From Pedosphaera sp. (GTDB lineage: Bacteria; Verrucomicrobiota; Verrucomicrobiae; Limisphaerales; Pedosphaeraceae), in NCBI GenBank assembly GCA_028293265.1, contig JAQGPB010000136.1:1-5799 (forward strand): DNA of 5,799 nucleotides, given 5' to 3'. The notes under the pieces were generated by a model. That model did not search any database, was not told the origin of the DNA, and saw only the letters and a program-made list of their open reading frames with translations. The first letter of the stretch is position 1. Each line of letters starts with the position of its first letter. The translations under genes were made by a program, and so were the position numbers. This document shows, one piece after another, positions 1 to 5,799 of this stretch.

Positions 1-2
1 CT

Positions 3-749
3 TATGACATAGATGCGATTGCCGCCAAGTCGCATTTCCTGCCGGCGAATTGGCAACAGCGCCTGCCCAACAACAGTTCGCCCTACACCTCCACCATTGT
101 TTTCCTCGTGCGCAAGGGCAATCCCAAGGGCATCAAAGATTGGGACGATCTCATCAAGCCCGGCGTCTCCGTCATCACGCCCGATCCCAAAGCCTCCGGC
201 GGCGCGCGCTGGAATTTTCTCGCCGCGTATGGCTACGAACTCAAGCGGAGCAACGGTGACGATGCCAAGGCCAGGGAATTCCTGAAAGCCCTGTTCAGAA
301 ACGTTCCCGTCCTCGACACCGGCGCGCGCGGCGCGACCACCACCTTCGTCCAACGCGGCATCGGCGATGTGCTGATCGCCTGGGAAAACGAAGCCCTCGC
401 CTCCGTCAGCGAATCCGGCAAGGACAAGTTTGAAATCGTGGTCCCGTCACTCAGCATCCTCGCTGAGCCGCCCGTGGCCGTCGTGGAAAAATTCGCCCGC
501 CGTCACGGAAACGAAGCCGTCGCCAAGGCGTATCTCGAATATCTCTATTCACCCGAGGGCCAGGAAATTGCCGCCCACAATTTCTTCCGTCCCCGCCTCG
601 AAGCCGTCGCGCAAAAACATGCCGGCGAATTTCCCCAGGTGAAACTCTTCACCGTTGATGAAGTCTTCGGCGGCTGGCAAAAGGCCCAGAAGACCCATTT
701 CGCCGACGGTGGCACCTTCGACCAGATTTATAGCCAAAGCGGCCGATAA
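3..749 (+). CDS. sbp: Sulfate-binding protein of the sulfate ABC transporter, 5' end missing
   Basis: This is the periplasmic solute-binding subunit that captures sulfate (possibly thiosulfate) and delivers it to the CysT/CysW channel. The frame is open from base 3 to the TAA at 747-749, giving 248 residues. Family members are about 330-340 residues, so roughly the first 90, including any signal peptide, lie outside the window. Family landmarks in the fragment are YDIDAIA (1-7), [20 protein letters not shown] (21-40), DWDDLIKPG (46-54), SGGARW (65-70) and [11 protein letters not shown] (105-115), the last two being typical anion-pocket segments. The C-terminus has the usual [16 protein letters not shown] motif and ends IYSQSGR. 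A GTG at 108 is not the start, because the conserved sequence continues upstream of it. The sbp and cysP (thiosulfate) types are hard to separate from this fragment; the symbol rests on overall resemblance and the downstream transporter genes. Confidence 0.93.
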   Translation, partial: YDIDAIAAKSHFLPANWQQRLPNNSSPYTSTIVFLVRKGNPKGIKDWDDLIKPGVSVITPDPKASGGARWNFLAAYGYELKRSNGDDAKAREFLKALFRNVPVLDTGARGATTTFVQRGIGDVLIAWENEALASVSESGKDKFEIVVPSLSILAEPPVAVVEKFARRHGNEAVAKAYLEYLYSPEGQEIAAHNFFRPRLEAVAQKHAGEFPQVKLFTVDEVFGGWQKAQKTHFADGGTFDQIYSQSGR

Positions 750-781
750 AGCCGCTGCAAACCTGCAACTATAACCACCCC

Positions 782-1624
782 ATGACCTGTCAGATTAAAA
801 CCGAATCCGGCGTTTCTCCTAATGCCGTCGGGCGTTCGTCAATTCCCGAGCGGCGCCCGCTTGACCGTTTGCTCAGCCAGCTCGACCAACTGGCCGGTTC
901 CTCCGATCATCTGATCAGAAAACCATTCGGCCAATTCGAGAGCCATGGCCGCTGCTACACTTTGCCGCGCTACCTTTATCTCGGCCCCAAAGGCGGCGGC
1001 GACGTCATCCGCATCGGCATTTTCGCCACCATTCACGGGGATGAACCCGAAGGCGCACTAGCCCTGACCCGGTTTGTCGCGGCGCTGGAAAAAAATCCCG
1101 AACTCGCCAAAGGCTACTGCCTTTTTCTCTATCCGGTCTGCAATCCAACCGGCTTCGAAGACAACACGCGTTACTCGCGGAGCGGCAAGGATTTGAACCG
1201 CGAATTCTGGGACGATTCTGTCGAACCCGAAGTGCGCCTGCTGGAAACCGAACTTTGGACCCACGGCTTTGACGGCATCATCACGCTCCACGCGGACGAC
1301 ACCAGCGATGGACTTTACGGCTATGTGGCCGGCACGGTCCTTTCCGAGAATCTCATCGAACCCGCCTTGCGCGAAGCCGAACAATTCCTGCCACGCAACA
1401 CCCGGCCGCAGATTGACGGCTTCGACGCCAGCAACGGCATCATTTCCCAAGGCTACCGCGGCGTGCTGCGCGGGCCGTGGAATCTGAAACGTCCGCCCTT
1501 CGAGATCACCCTCGAGACGCCGCAGAAGGCCCCCTTGCACCGTCAGGTCGAGGCTTTTTCCAGCGCGCTCCAAACTATTCTCGTGGAATACCGCTACCTC
1601 ATGGCCATCGCGCAAAATATTTAA
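782..1624 (+). CDS. M14-family zinc carboxypeptidase-like protein (succinylglutamate desuccinylase/aspartoacylase superfamily)
   Basis: A 280-residue predicted zinc hydrolase, probably cytoplasmic since no signal peptide or membrane segment is visible. The M14 active site looks complete: HGDE at 85-88 supplies zinc ligands H85 and E88, H170 in ITLHADD is the third ligand, and E245 in ITLETP fits the catalytic glutamate. The block from N121 to R140 has the pattern N-P-x-G-F-x5-R-x4-G-x-D-L-N-R, putting R130, N139 and R140 where carboxypeptidases hold the transition state and the substrate's free carboxylate. This points to removal of a C-terminal amino acid or hydrolysis of an N-acyl amino acid; the substrate cannot be read from sequence. 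Residues 1-45 are variable-looking. The ATG at 782 is the only reasonable start and has no Shine-Dalgarno tract. It lies 32 bases after sbp and 18 before cysK, so co-transcription is likely. A link to sulfur metabolism is inferred from position only. Confidence 0.85.
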   Translation: MTCQIKTESGVSPNAVGRSSIPERRPLDRLLSQLDQLAGSSDHLIRKPFGQFESHGRCYTLPRYLYLGPKGGGDVIRIGIFATIHGDEPEGALALTRFVAALEKNPELAKGYCLFLYPVCNPTGFEDNTRYSRSGKDLNREFWDDSVEPEVRLLETELWTHGFDGIITLHADDTSDGLYGYVAGTVLSENLIEPALREAEQFLPRNTRPQIDGFDASNGIISQGYRGVLRGPWNLKRPPFEITLETPQKAPLHRQVEAFSSALQTILVEYRYLMAIAQNI

Positions 1625-1642
1625 CTTCAACCCCTTTGCCTT

Positions 1643-2623
1643 ATGTCACGCATTTTTAACGACATCACCGAAACCGTCGGCAACACGCCCCTGGTCCGCT
1701 TGAACCGCACGGCGAAACAGCACGGCGCGCTCGCCAAAATTCTGCTCAAGCTGGAATTCTTCAACCCGCTCTCCAGCGTCAAGGACCGCATCGGAGTTGC
1801 GATGATTGAAGACGCGCTGGCCTCCGGCCGCATCAACCAGGACACGATTCTCATCGAGCCGACCAGCGGTAATACCGGCATCGCCCTGGCTTTCGCCGCC
1901 GCCGCGCGCGGGCTGCAAATCATCCTGACCATGCCCGAGACGATGACGCTTGAGCGGCGCAAGCTGCTCAAGATTCTGGGCGCACGGCTCGTCCTTACCG
2001 AAGGAACGAAAGGCATGAAAGGTGCCATCGCCAAAGCCGAGGAACTGAATGCCAAGATTCCCAACAGTGTGATCCTCCAGCAGTTTTCCAATCCCTCTAA
2101 TCCTGACATCCATCGCCGGACCACCGCCGAGGAAATCTGGCACGACACCGACGGCCAGGCTGACATACTCGTTGCCGGCGTCGGCACGGGTGGAACCATC
2201 AGCGGCGTCGGCGAAGTCATCAAAAAACGCAAGCCGTCCTTCCAGGTCGTTGCCGTGGAACCCGCCGGTTCGCCCGTCCTTTCCGGCGGCAAACCCGGCC
2301 CGCACAAACTGCAGGGCCTCGGCGCCGGATTCGTCCCCGACAATTTGAACCTCAGCGTTGTGGATGAAATCATCACCGTGAAGGAAGAGGATTCCGGCCC
2401 CGTCTCAAAAGAGATCAACCGGCTCGAAGGCATACCTGTGGGCATTTCGAGCGGCGCGATTGTCTGGGCGGCGCTGCAAGTTGCCAAACGTCCTGAAAAC
2501 AAAGGCAAGACCATCGTCGCCATCATCCCGTCCGCCTCCGAGCGTTACCTTTCGTCCTGGCTGTTCGCCGACATCGGTGTCGAAAGCGATTCGCTGGAAG
2601 ACCTTTACTCCGCCGCCGCATGA
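1643..2623 (+). CDS. cysK: Cysteine synthase (O-acetylserine sulfhydrylase), PLP-dependent
   Basis: A cytoplasmic enzyme that makes L-cysteine from O-acetyl-L-serine and sulfide, the last step of sulfate assimilation. The 326 residues are the normal length for CysK. The PLP-binding lysine is K47 in [11 protein letters not shown] (41-51). The substrate-binding loop is TSGNTG (74-79), the PLP phosphate loop is GTGGT (181-185), and S269 in GISSGA is in place to contact the PLP ring nitrogen. The C-terminal ERYLS (300-304) is conserved, although the preceding residue is Ser where Gly is usual. There is no CBS regulatory domain or extra N-terminal heme domain, which argues against cystathionine beta-synthase. 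CysM is a less likely alternative because the NPLSSVKDR and [19 protein letters not shown] segments fit CysK better. The ATG at 1643 follows the M14 gene by 18 bases with no Shine-Dalgarno tract, and the start matches the usual [17 protein letters not shown] opening. Confidence 0.95.
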   Translation: MSRIFNDITETVGNTPLVRLNRTAKQHGALAKILLKLEFFNPLSSVKDRIGVAMIEDALASGRINQDTILIEPTSGNTGIALAFAAAARGLQIILTMPETMTLERRKLLKILGARLVLTEGTKGMKGAIAKAEELNAKIPNSVILQQFSNPSNPDIHRRTTAEEIWHDTDGQADILVAGVGTGGTISGVGEVIKKRKPSFQVVAVEPAGSPVLSGGKPGPHKLQGLGAGFVPDNLNLSVVDEIITVKEEDSGPVSKEINRLEGIPVGISSGAIVWAALQVAKRPENKGKTIVAIIPSASERYLSSWLFADIGVESDSLEDLYSAAA

Positions 2624-2633
2624 GCCGGCGGCG
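2611..2633 (+). other. GC-only stem-loop spanning the cysK stop codon
   Basis: Bases 2611-2618 (CGCCGCCG) pair perfectly with 2626-2633 (CGGCGGCG), leaving a 7-base loop, CATGAGC, that contains the cysK TGA stop. The stem is strong but is followed by AATGCGTG instead of a T-run, so it is not a canonical intrinsic terminator. It could protect the 3' end of the upstream mRNA or slow transcription ahead of the gap. The Ala-rich C-terminus encoded here could also produce this pairing by chance. Confidence 0.45.
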
Positions 2634-2638
2634 AATGC

Positions 2639-2759
2639 GTGCCGATGCGCGGGTCTGTGACCCGCAGCAGCTTCGTTTTGGGTTGCGAGTGGGGATTGAG
2701 TCCAAAGCGCCCCGGGGTTTCGAACGTTGCTGCGGCTCACAGGGCCGCGCTTCCGGCAC
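2639..2759. repeat. REPIN/BIME-like element: two inverted REP-like hairpins
   Basis: A left arm at 2639-2671 and a right arm at 2726-2759 are inverted copies matching at 28 of 33 aligned bases with one single-base gap, separated by 54 bases. Each arm also folds on its own. In the left arm GCGGGTC (2649-2655) pairs with GACCCGC (2659-2665) around a TGT loop. In the right arm GCGGCTC (2732-2738) pairs with GGGCCGC (2742-2748) around ACA, with one T-G wobble. One stem position is G-C in one copy and C-G in the other when read in the same orientation, so both bases changed and pairing was kept. Paired inverted palindromes of this kind are typical of REP/BIME/REPIN elements moved by IS200/IS605-like RAYT transposases, though none is encoded here. 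Whether it is dispersed in the genome cannot be seen from one copy. It fills much of the gap between cysK and cysT. Confidence 0.6.
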
Positions 2760-2782
2760 CAACGCCTTTTCTTCGACTTCTC

Positions 2783-2798
2783 CCTTTTACGCAAAAGG
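2783..2798 (+). other. Small stem-loop upstream of cysT
   Basis: CCTTTT (2783-2788) pairs with AAAAGG (2793-2798) around a 4-base loop, ACGC. The stem is short and AT-rich, with only ATCTTTG after it, so a terminator role is weak. It sits 37 bases before the cysT start, in the only unique sequence between the REP-like element and the gene. Any promoter for a separate cysTWA transcript should lie nearby, but I could not identify convincing -35 and -10 boxes. Confidence 0.25.
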
Positions 2799-2835
2799 AT
2801 CTTTGCCTAAGCTGTCGCCGCAAAACTGATCCTGA

Positions 2836-3660
2836 ATGGGAAAAAAGAAATTCAACCCGCTGCCCGGATTCGGGCTGACGATGGGCTACACGCTCTTGTA
2901 CTTGAGCGTGCTGGTGCTCATTCCCATTGCCGGATTGTTCCTGAAAGCCTTCCAACTTTCCTGGACCGAATTATGGCACCTGATTGCCACTCCACGGGCG
3001 CTGGCTGCGTACAAACTCACTCTCAGTGCATCCATGATCTCAGCGCTGGTCAACGCCGTCTTCGGCACGCTCCTCGCCTGGATTCTCGTGCGCTATCAAT
3101 TTTTCGGCAAACGTTTCATTGACGCGCTCGTTGATTTTCCGTTCGCGTTGCCGACCGCTGTTGCCGGACTCACGCTCTCCAGCCTCTTCGCCGCCAACGG
3201 CTGGCTCGGACAATTTCTCGTCCCGCTCGGCATCAAGGGCACTTACACGCCGCTCGGCATTATCATCGCCCTCACCTTCGTGGGACTGCCCTTTGTCGTG
3301 CGCACGTTGCAGCCAGTGCTGCAAAACTTGGAACAGGAAGTCGAGGAAGCCGCCGCCACCCTTGGTGCGAGCCGCTTGCGGACCTTTGTGCAAATTCTCA
3401 TCCCGACATTGTTCCCCACCATCCTCACTGGCTTCGCCCTGTCCTTCGCCCGCGCCGTCGGTGAATATGGTTCCATCACTTTCATCTCCGGCAATCTTCC
3501 TTACAAAACCGAGATCGTCCCCTCGCTCATCGTCTATCAACTCGAAGAACATAATTACCCCGGCGCGACCGCCATCGCCGCCGTCATGCTCGTGGTTTCC
3601 TTCCTTATTCTCGCCCTCATCAACTGGCTCGAAGTCTGGTCCGGCCGTTTCAACAAATGA
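2836..3660 (+). CDS. cysT: Sulfate ABC transporter permease, CysT (CysU) subunit
   Basis: One of the two inner-membrane channel subunits for sulfate import, partnering with CysW and driven by CysA. The 274 residues are full length for the family. Hydrophobic segments lie near residues 17-36, 61-85, 99-120, 137-156, 193-206 and 246-265, consistent with the usual six helices. The cytoplasmic EAA loop that docks the ATPase is clear: EEAAATLGASRLRTF begins at 170, with invariant G177 and the ILIP end at 187-190. Other family segments are LPGFGLTMGYTLLYLS (9-24), LVDFPFALPTAVAGL (98-112), FVGLPFVVRTLQPVL (148-162) and ARAVGEYGSITFISGN (205-220). The ATG at 2836 gives the usual short basic N-terminus before LPGFG, and there is no Shine-Dalgarno tract. 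The stop at 3658-3660 is 8 bases before cysW, so the two are surely co-transcribed. Confidence 0.95.
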   Translation: MGKKKFNPLPGFGLTMGYTLLYLSVLVLIPIAGLFLKAFQLSWTELWHLIATPRALAAYKLTLSASMISALVNAVFGTLLAWILVRYQFFGKRFIDALVDFPFALPTAVAGLTLSSLFAANGWLGQFLVPLGIKGTYTPLGIIIALTFVGLPFVVRTLQPVLQNLEQEVEEAAATLGASRLRTFVQILIPTLFPTILTGFALSFARAVGEYGSITFISGNLPYKTEIVPSLIVYQLEEHNYPGATAIAAVMLVVSFLILALINWLEVWSGRFNK

Positions 3661-3668
3661 ACTGACCC

Positions 3669-4586
3669 ATGCCCGGCACTCCCAAATCCAACCTCGCTTC
3701 CCGCCAATCCGCCTCGCGCCGCGGCGTGGATGAATCGCCTTTTGTGAAGTGGACGCTCATTACCATTGGCCTCGCCTTCGCACTCGTATTTCTGTTGCTG
3801 CCATTGGTCAGCGTGTTCACCGAGGCGTTCGCCAAAGGCTTCTCCTACTTTTTATCTTCGTTGACGACGCACGATTCCATCTCCGCCATCCGTCTGACGC
3901 TGATCATCGCGGCCATCAGCGTTCCGGTGAACGTGGTTTTCGGCCTGGCCGCTTCATGGGCCATCGCCAAGTTTGAATTTCGCGGCAAATCTCTTTTAAT
4001 CACATTGATTGATCTGCCCTTCGCGGTTTCGCCCGTGGTTTCCGGCCTGCTGTTTATCTTGCTCTTTGGTCTCCAAGGCTACTTCGGCGCCTGGCTCGAT
4101 GAACACGACATTCGAATCATCTTTGCCGTGCCCGGCATGGTGCTCGCGACCACTTTTGTTACGTTCCCATTTGTCGCCCGCGAACTGATTCCCGTCATGC
4201 AAGCCACCGGTTCGGAACAGGAACAAGCCGCGCTCACCCTTGGCGCGAGCGGCTGGCAGACCTTCTGGCACGTCACGCTCCCCTCGGTGAAATGGGGCTT
4301 GCTCTACGGCATCATCTTGTGCAACGCCCGCGCCATGGGTGAATTCGGCGCGGTCTATGTCGTCTCCGCGCACATCATGGGCCAGACCGAAACCATGTCC
4401 CTGCGCGTGCAAAGTTTGTATGAAGAACCCAAAGGCCAGACCGCTGCCTTCGCCGTCGCCGCGCTGCTGGCCATCCTGGCCCTGCTTACCTTGTGCCTGA
4501 AAACTTTCATCGAATGGAAAACCGAACGAAACTACGCTCTCGCCCAAAGCGCTCCGGTTGAATTAAAGTCCAACCACATTGCATGA
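3669..4586 (+). CDS. cysW: Sulfate ABC transporter permease, CysW subunit
   Basis: The second inner-membrane channel subunit for sulfate, forming a heterodimer with CysT. It has 305 residues, within or slightly above the usual range, with a hydrophilic basic N-terminal tail (1-27) and a polar C-terminal tail after about 281. Hydrophobic segments lie near 28-52, 76-100, 111-135, 150-169, 208-220 and 258-280. The EAA docking loop, EQAALTLGASGWQTF, starts at 185, with G192 conserved and TLP at 203-205; Gln replaces the first Ala of the classic EAA. CysW-type landmarks are LIDLPFAVSPVVSGL (113-127), FVTFPFVARELIPVM (163-177) and ARAMGEFGAVYVVSAHIMG (220-238). These differ from the CysT versions and fix the assignment. 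The ATG at 3669 lacks a Shine-Dalgarno tract. Translation may depend on coupling with the cysT stop 8 bases upstream, which is an inference. Confidence 0.95.
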   Translation: MPGTPKSNLASRQSASRRGVDESPFVKWTLITIGLAFALVFLLLPLVSVFTEAFAKGFSYFLSSLTTHDSISAIRLTLIIAAISVPVNVVFGLAASWAIAKFEFRGKSLLITLIDLPFAVSPVVSGLLFILLFGLQGYFGAWLDEHDIRIIFAVPGMVLATTFVTFPFVARELIPVMQATGSEQEQAALTLGASGWQTFWHVTLPSVKWGLLYGIILCNARAMGEFGAVYVVSAHIMGQTETMSLRVQSLYEEPKGQTAAFAVAALLAILALLTLCLKTFIEWKTERNYALAQSAPVELKSNHIA

Positions 4587-4612
4587 TCAACTTTGGTTCA
4601 TCTAATCTCGAA

Positions 4613-4681
4613 ATGCACGCCCGCGTGCGGCAAAGCTTCGACGCGTGTCTTCATATTCCGCACTCCGCATTCAATTTGTGA
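4613..4681 (+). CDS. Possible 22-codon leader ORF overlapping the cysA start
   Basis: An ATG at 4613 opens a 22-codon frame (starting MHARVRQSF, with one Cys and ending HSAFNL) that stops at TGA 4679-4681. That stop overlaps the preferred cysA GTG start at 4678-4680, forming GTGA, a classic arrangement for translational coupling. No Shine-Dalgarno tract precedes the ATG, but this is true of every gene here. There is no recognisable domain and a frame this short can arise by chance. It could be a leader that passes ribosomes to cysA, or just noise in the 91-base gap. Confidence 0.25.
   Translation: MHARVRQSFDACLHIPHSAFNL
4615..4628 (+). other. Minor stem-loop in the cysW-cysA gap
   Basis: GCACG (4615-4619) pairs with CGTGC (4624-4628) around CCCG. 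The 5-base stem has no following T-run, so it is not a terminator. It overlaps the start of the possible leader ORF and could affect access to it. The support is the base pairing alone. Confidence 0.2.
4655..4672. repeat. Short heptamer tandem repeat, about 2.6 units
   Basis: The units ATTCCGC (4655-4661) and ACTCCGC (4662-4668) are followed by a partial ATTC (4669-4672), giving a 7-base period just before the cysA start. The units differ at one base. Two and a half copies are few, so chance is possible; it may be the remnant of a longer dispersed heptamer array. It lies within the non-coding gap if cysA starts at 4678, and within the N-terminal extension if the upstream GTG at 4645 is used. 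Confidence 0.3.
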
Positions 4682-5781
4682 GCATCGAGCTAAAAAACGT
4701 CAGCAAAAAATTCGGCGAAGTCGCCGCCGTCAACAAAGTCAACTTCTCCGTCAAGGAAGGTGAATTGATGGCGTTGCTCGGCCCCAGCGGTGGCGGCAAA
4801 ACCACTGTCTTGCGCATGATTGCCGGCCTGGAACTCCCCACCGAGGGCGACATCTTCATCCGCGGCCAGCGGGTCAACGACATCTCCGTCCAGAAACGCA
4901 ACATCGGTTTCGTCTTTCAGAATTACGCGCTGTTCAAAAACATGACCGTTTTCAAGAACATCGCCTTCGGCCTCAAGATCAAGAAATGGAAGCGGCCTGA
5001 AATCGAAGCCCGCGTTGCGGAATTGCTCGAACTCCTCGGCCTCACCGGACTCGAAAAGCGTTACCCGCATCAGCTTTCCGGCGGCCAGCGTCAGCGCGTG
5101 GCCATCGCCCGCGCCCTTGCCCCCAAGCCCACCGTGCTGCTGCTGGACGAACCGTTCGGCGCGGTGGACGCCAAAATCCGCCAGGAACTCCGTGAGTGGC
5201 TCGTCCACCTTCACCACGACCTCAACGTCACCACGCTGTTCGTCACCCACGATCAGGAGGAAGCCATGGAAGTCTCCGACCGCATCGTCATTTTTTCCGG
5301 TGGCAACCTCGAACAAATCGGCACCCCGCGTGAAGTCTATGAACAGCCCGTCAACGAATTCGTCGCCCGCTTCATCGGCGTGATGAATGTGCTCGAAGTC
5401 GAGGTGCGTGACGGCGTTGGCCGCGTCGGTGAATTGGAATTTCCCGCCCCCGGCCATCCCGACGGCGAACGCATGCGCATCGGCTTCCGTCCGTATGCCG
5501 TGCAAATTTCGAACGACTTGGCGCAGTTTCGTTACCGGGCCACCCTCCGTCGCACCTATTTTCTCGGCATCATGCTCCGCGTGGAACTGGAGCTGCCCTC
5601 CGGCCTCACCCTCCGTTCCCGCATGACCAAGGAGGAATACGCACAACTGCAGCTTCACGATGGCCGCGAAATTTCGTTTCAAATCCGCCAATACCGCGTC
5701 CTCGCCCGCGAAACCAACGGCCTCACTCCTGAACTGCAGGCCACCTACGAACCTCCGCCGACCATTGCGGAGCATATCTAA
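4678..5781 (+). CDS. cysA: Sulfate ABC transporter ATP-binding subunit CysA
   Basis: The cytoplasmic ATPase that powers sulfate import through CysT/CysW. From the GTG at 4678 it has 367 residues, normal for CysA. All nucleotide-binding motifs are present: Walker A GPSGGGKTT (35-43), Q-loop Q81 in FQNYALF, signature LSGGQ (133-137), Walker B VLLLDEP (153-159) with catalytic E158, D-loop GAVD (161-164, Val replacing the common Leu) and switch H191. TGTPREVYEQP-like sequence (216-224) closes the ATPase domain, and residues about 237-345 form the C-terminal TOBE-like regulatory domain. The frame is open to a GTG at 4645, adding 11 residues. I prefer 4678 because it gives the standard opening MSIELKNVSKKFG, and the extra residues coincide with a heptamer repeat and look non-conserved. 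No Shine-Dalgarno tract precedes either start. A 91-base gap follows cysW; co-transcription is likely. No terminator is visible in the 18 bases after the stop. Confidence 0.95.
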   Translation: MSIELKNVSKKFGEVAAVNKVNFSVKEGELMALLGPSGGGKTTVLRMIAGLELPTEGDIFIRGQRVNDISVQKRNIGFVFQNYALFKNMTVFKNIAFGLKIKKWKRPEIEARVAELLELLGLTGLEKRYPHQLSGGQRQRVAIARALAPKPTVLLLDEPFGAVDAKIRQELREWLVHLHHDLNVTTLFVTHDQEEAMEVSDRIVIFSGGNLEQIGTPREVYEQPVNEFVARFIGVMNVLEVEVRDGVGRVGELEFPAPGHPDGERMRIGFRPYAVQISNDLAQFRYRATLRRTYFLGIMLRVELELPSGLTLRSRMTKEEYAQLQLHDGREISFQIRQYRVLARETNGLTPELQATYEPPPTIAEHI

Positions 5782-5799
5782 CCATAGTGCGGCGCTAAA

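Noticed and set aside
108..749. GTG at 108 as the start of a 213-residue sulfate-binding protein
   Set aside because: The same frame stays open to the window edge and encodes conserved family sequence ([18 protein letters not shown]) upstream of 108, so the gene is cut by the window rather than starting there.
1627..2526. A 299-codon open frame on the minus strand opposite cysK, plus a second overlapping antisense frame
   Set aside because: Low-complexity Ser/Pro/Ala-rich composition with no domain, fully covered by the intact cysK gene on the other strand.
2620..2829. A 69-codon plus-strand frame through the REP-like element
   Set aside because: It runs through both hairpin arms, has no recognisable protein features, and begins inside the cysK stop region. 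The repeat structure explains the sequence better than coding does.
2803..2831. Possible sigma-70 promoter before cysT with TTGCCT as a -35 box
   Set aside because: TTGCCT matches the -35 consensus at 4 of 6, but nothing resembling TATAAT lies 16-18 bases downstream (CTGATC at 2826).
4690..5775. A 361-codon open frame on the minus strand opposite cysA
   Set aside because: It is a shadow of the GC-biased cysA codons: its sequence has no recognisable domain, while the plus strand encodes every ABC ATPase motif.
5782..5799. Sequence after the cysA stop
   Set aside because: Only 18 bases remain; no hairpin, T-run or gene start can be recognised.

Overview
The window carries most of a sulfate-uptake and cysteine-synthesis cluster, all on the + strand. 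In order it holds the 3' part of a periplasmic sulfate-binding protein gene (sbp, cut by the left edge), an M14-family zinc carboxypeptidase-like gene, a cysteine synthase gene (cysK), and the full inner-membrane sulfate ABC transporter: permeases cysT (cysU) and cysW and ATPase cysA. The last gene stops 18 bases before the window ends.

Organism: the window shows a moderately GC-rich genome, dense same-strand packing and no Shine-Dalgarno-like purine tract before any of the five visible starts. The general look of the proteins suggests Verrucomicrobiota or a related Gram-negative group. This is an inference from style and memory; there is no rRNA or marker gene to confirm it.

Layout: 3-749 sbp (partial); 782-1624 M14 carboxypeptidase-like; 1643-2623 cysK; 2624-2835 a 212-base non-coding gap with an inverted-repeat element; 2836-3660 cysT; 3669-4586 cysW; 4587-4677 a 91-base gap with a tiny ORF and a short heptamer repeat; 4678-5781 cysA. 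The first three genes are 32 and 18 bases apart, and cysT and cysW are 8 bases apart, so they look operonic. The 212-base gap divides the cluster into a sbp-M14-cysK block and a cysTWA block, which may or may not share a transcript.

Working together: Sbp captures sulfate outside the inner membrane, CysT and CysW form the channel, and CysA hydrolyses ATP to drive import. After reduction to sulfide by enzymes not in this window, CysK makes cysteine from O-acetylserine and sulfide. The role of the M14 enzyme here is unknown; releasing an amino acid from a peptide or amide conjugate is one possibility.

The genes are mostly textbook. The less ordinary items are the pair of inverted REP-like hairpins between cysK and cysT, which show a compensatory base-pair change, the M14 enzyme inside a sulfur cluster, and a 22-codon ORF whose stop overlaps the GTG start of cysA. 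I found no convincing sign of a wholly new system.
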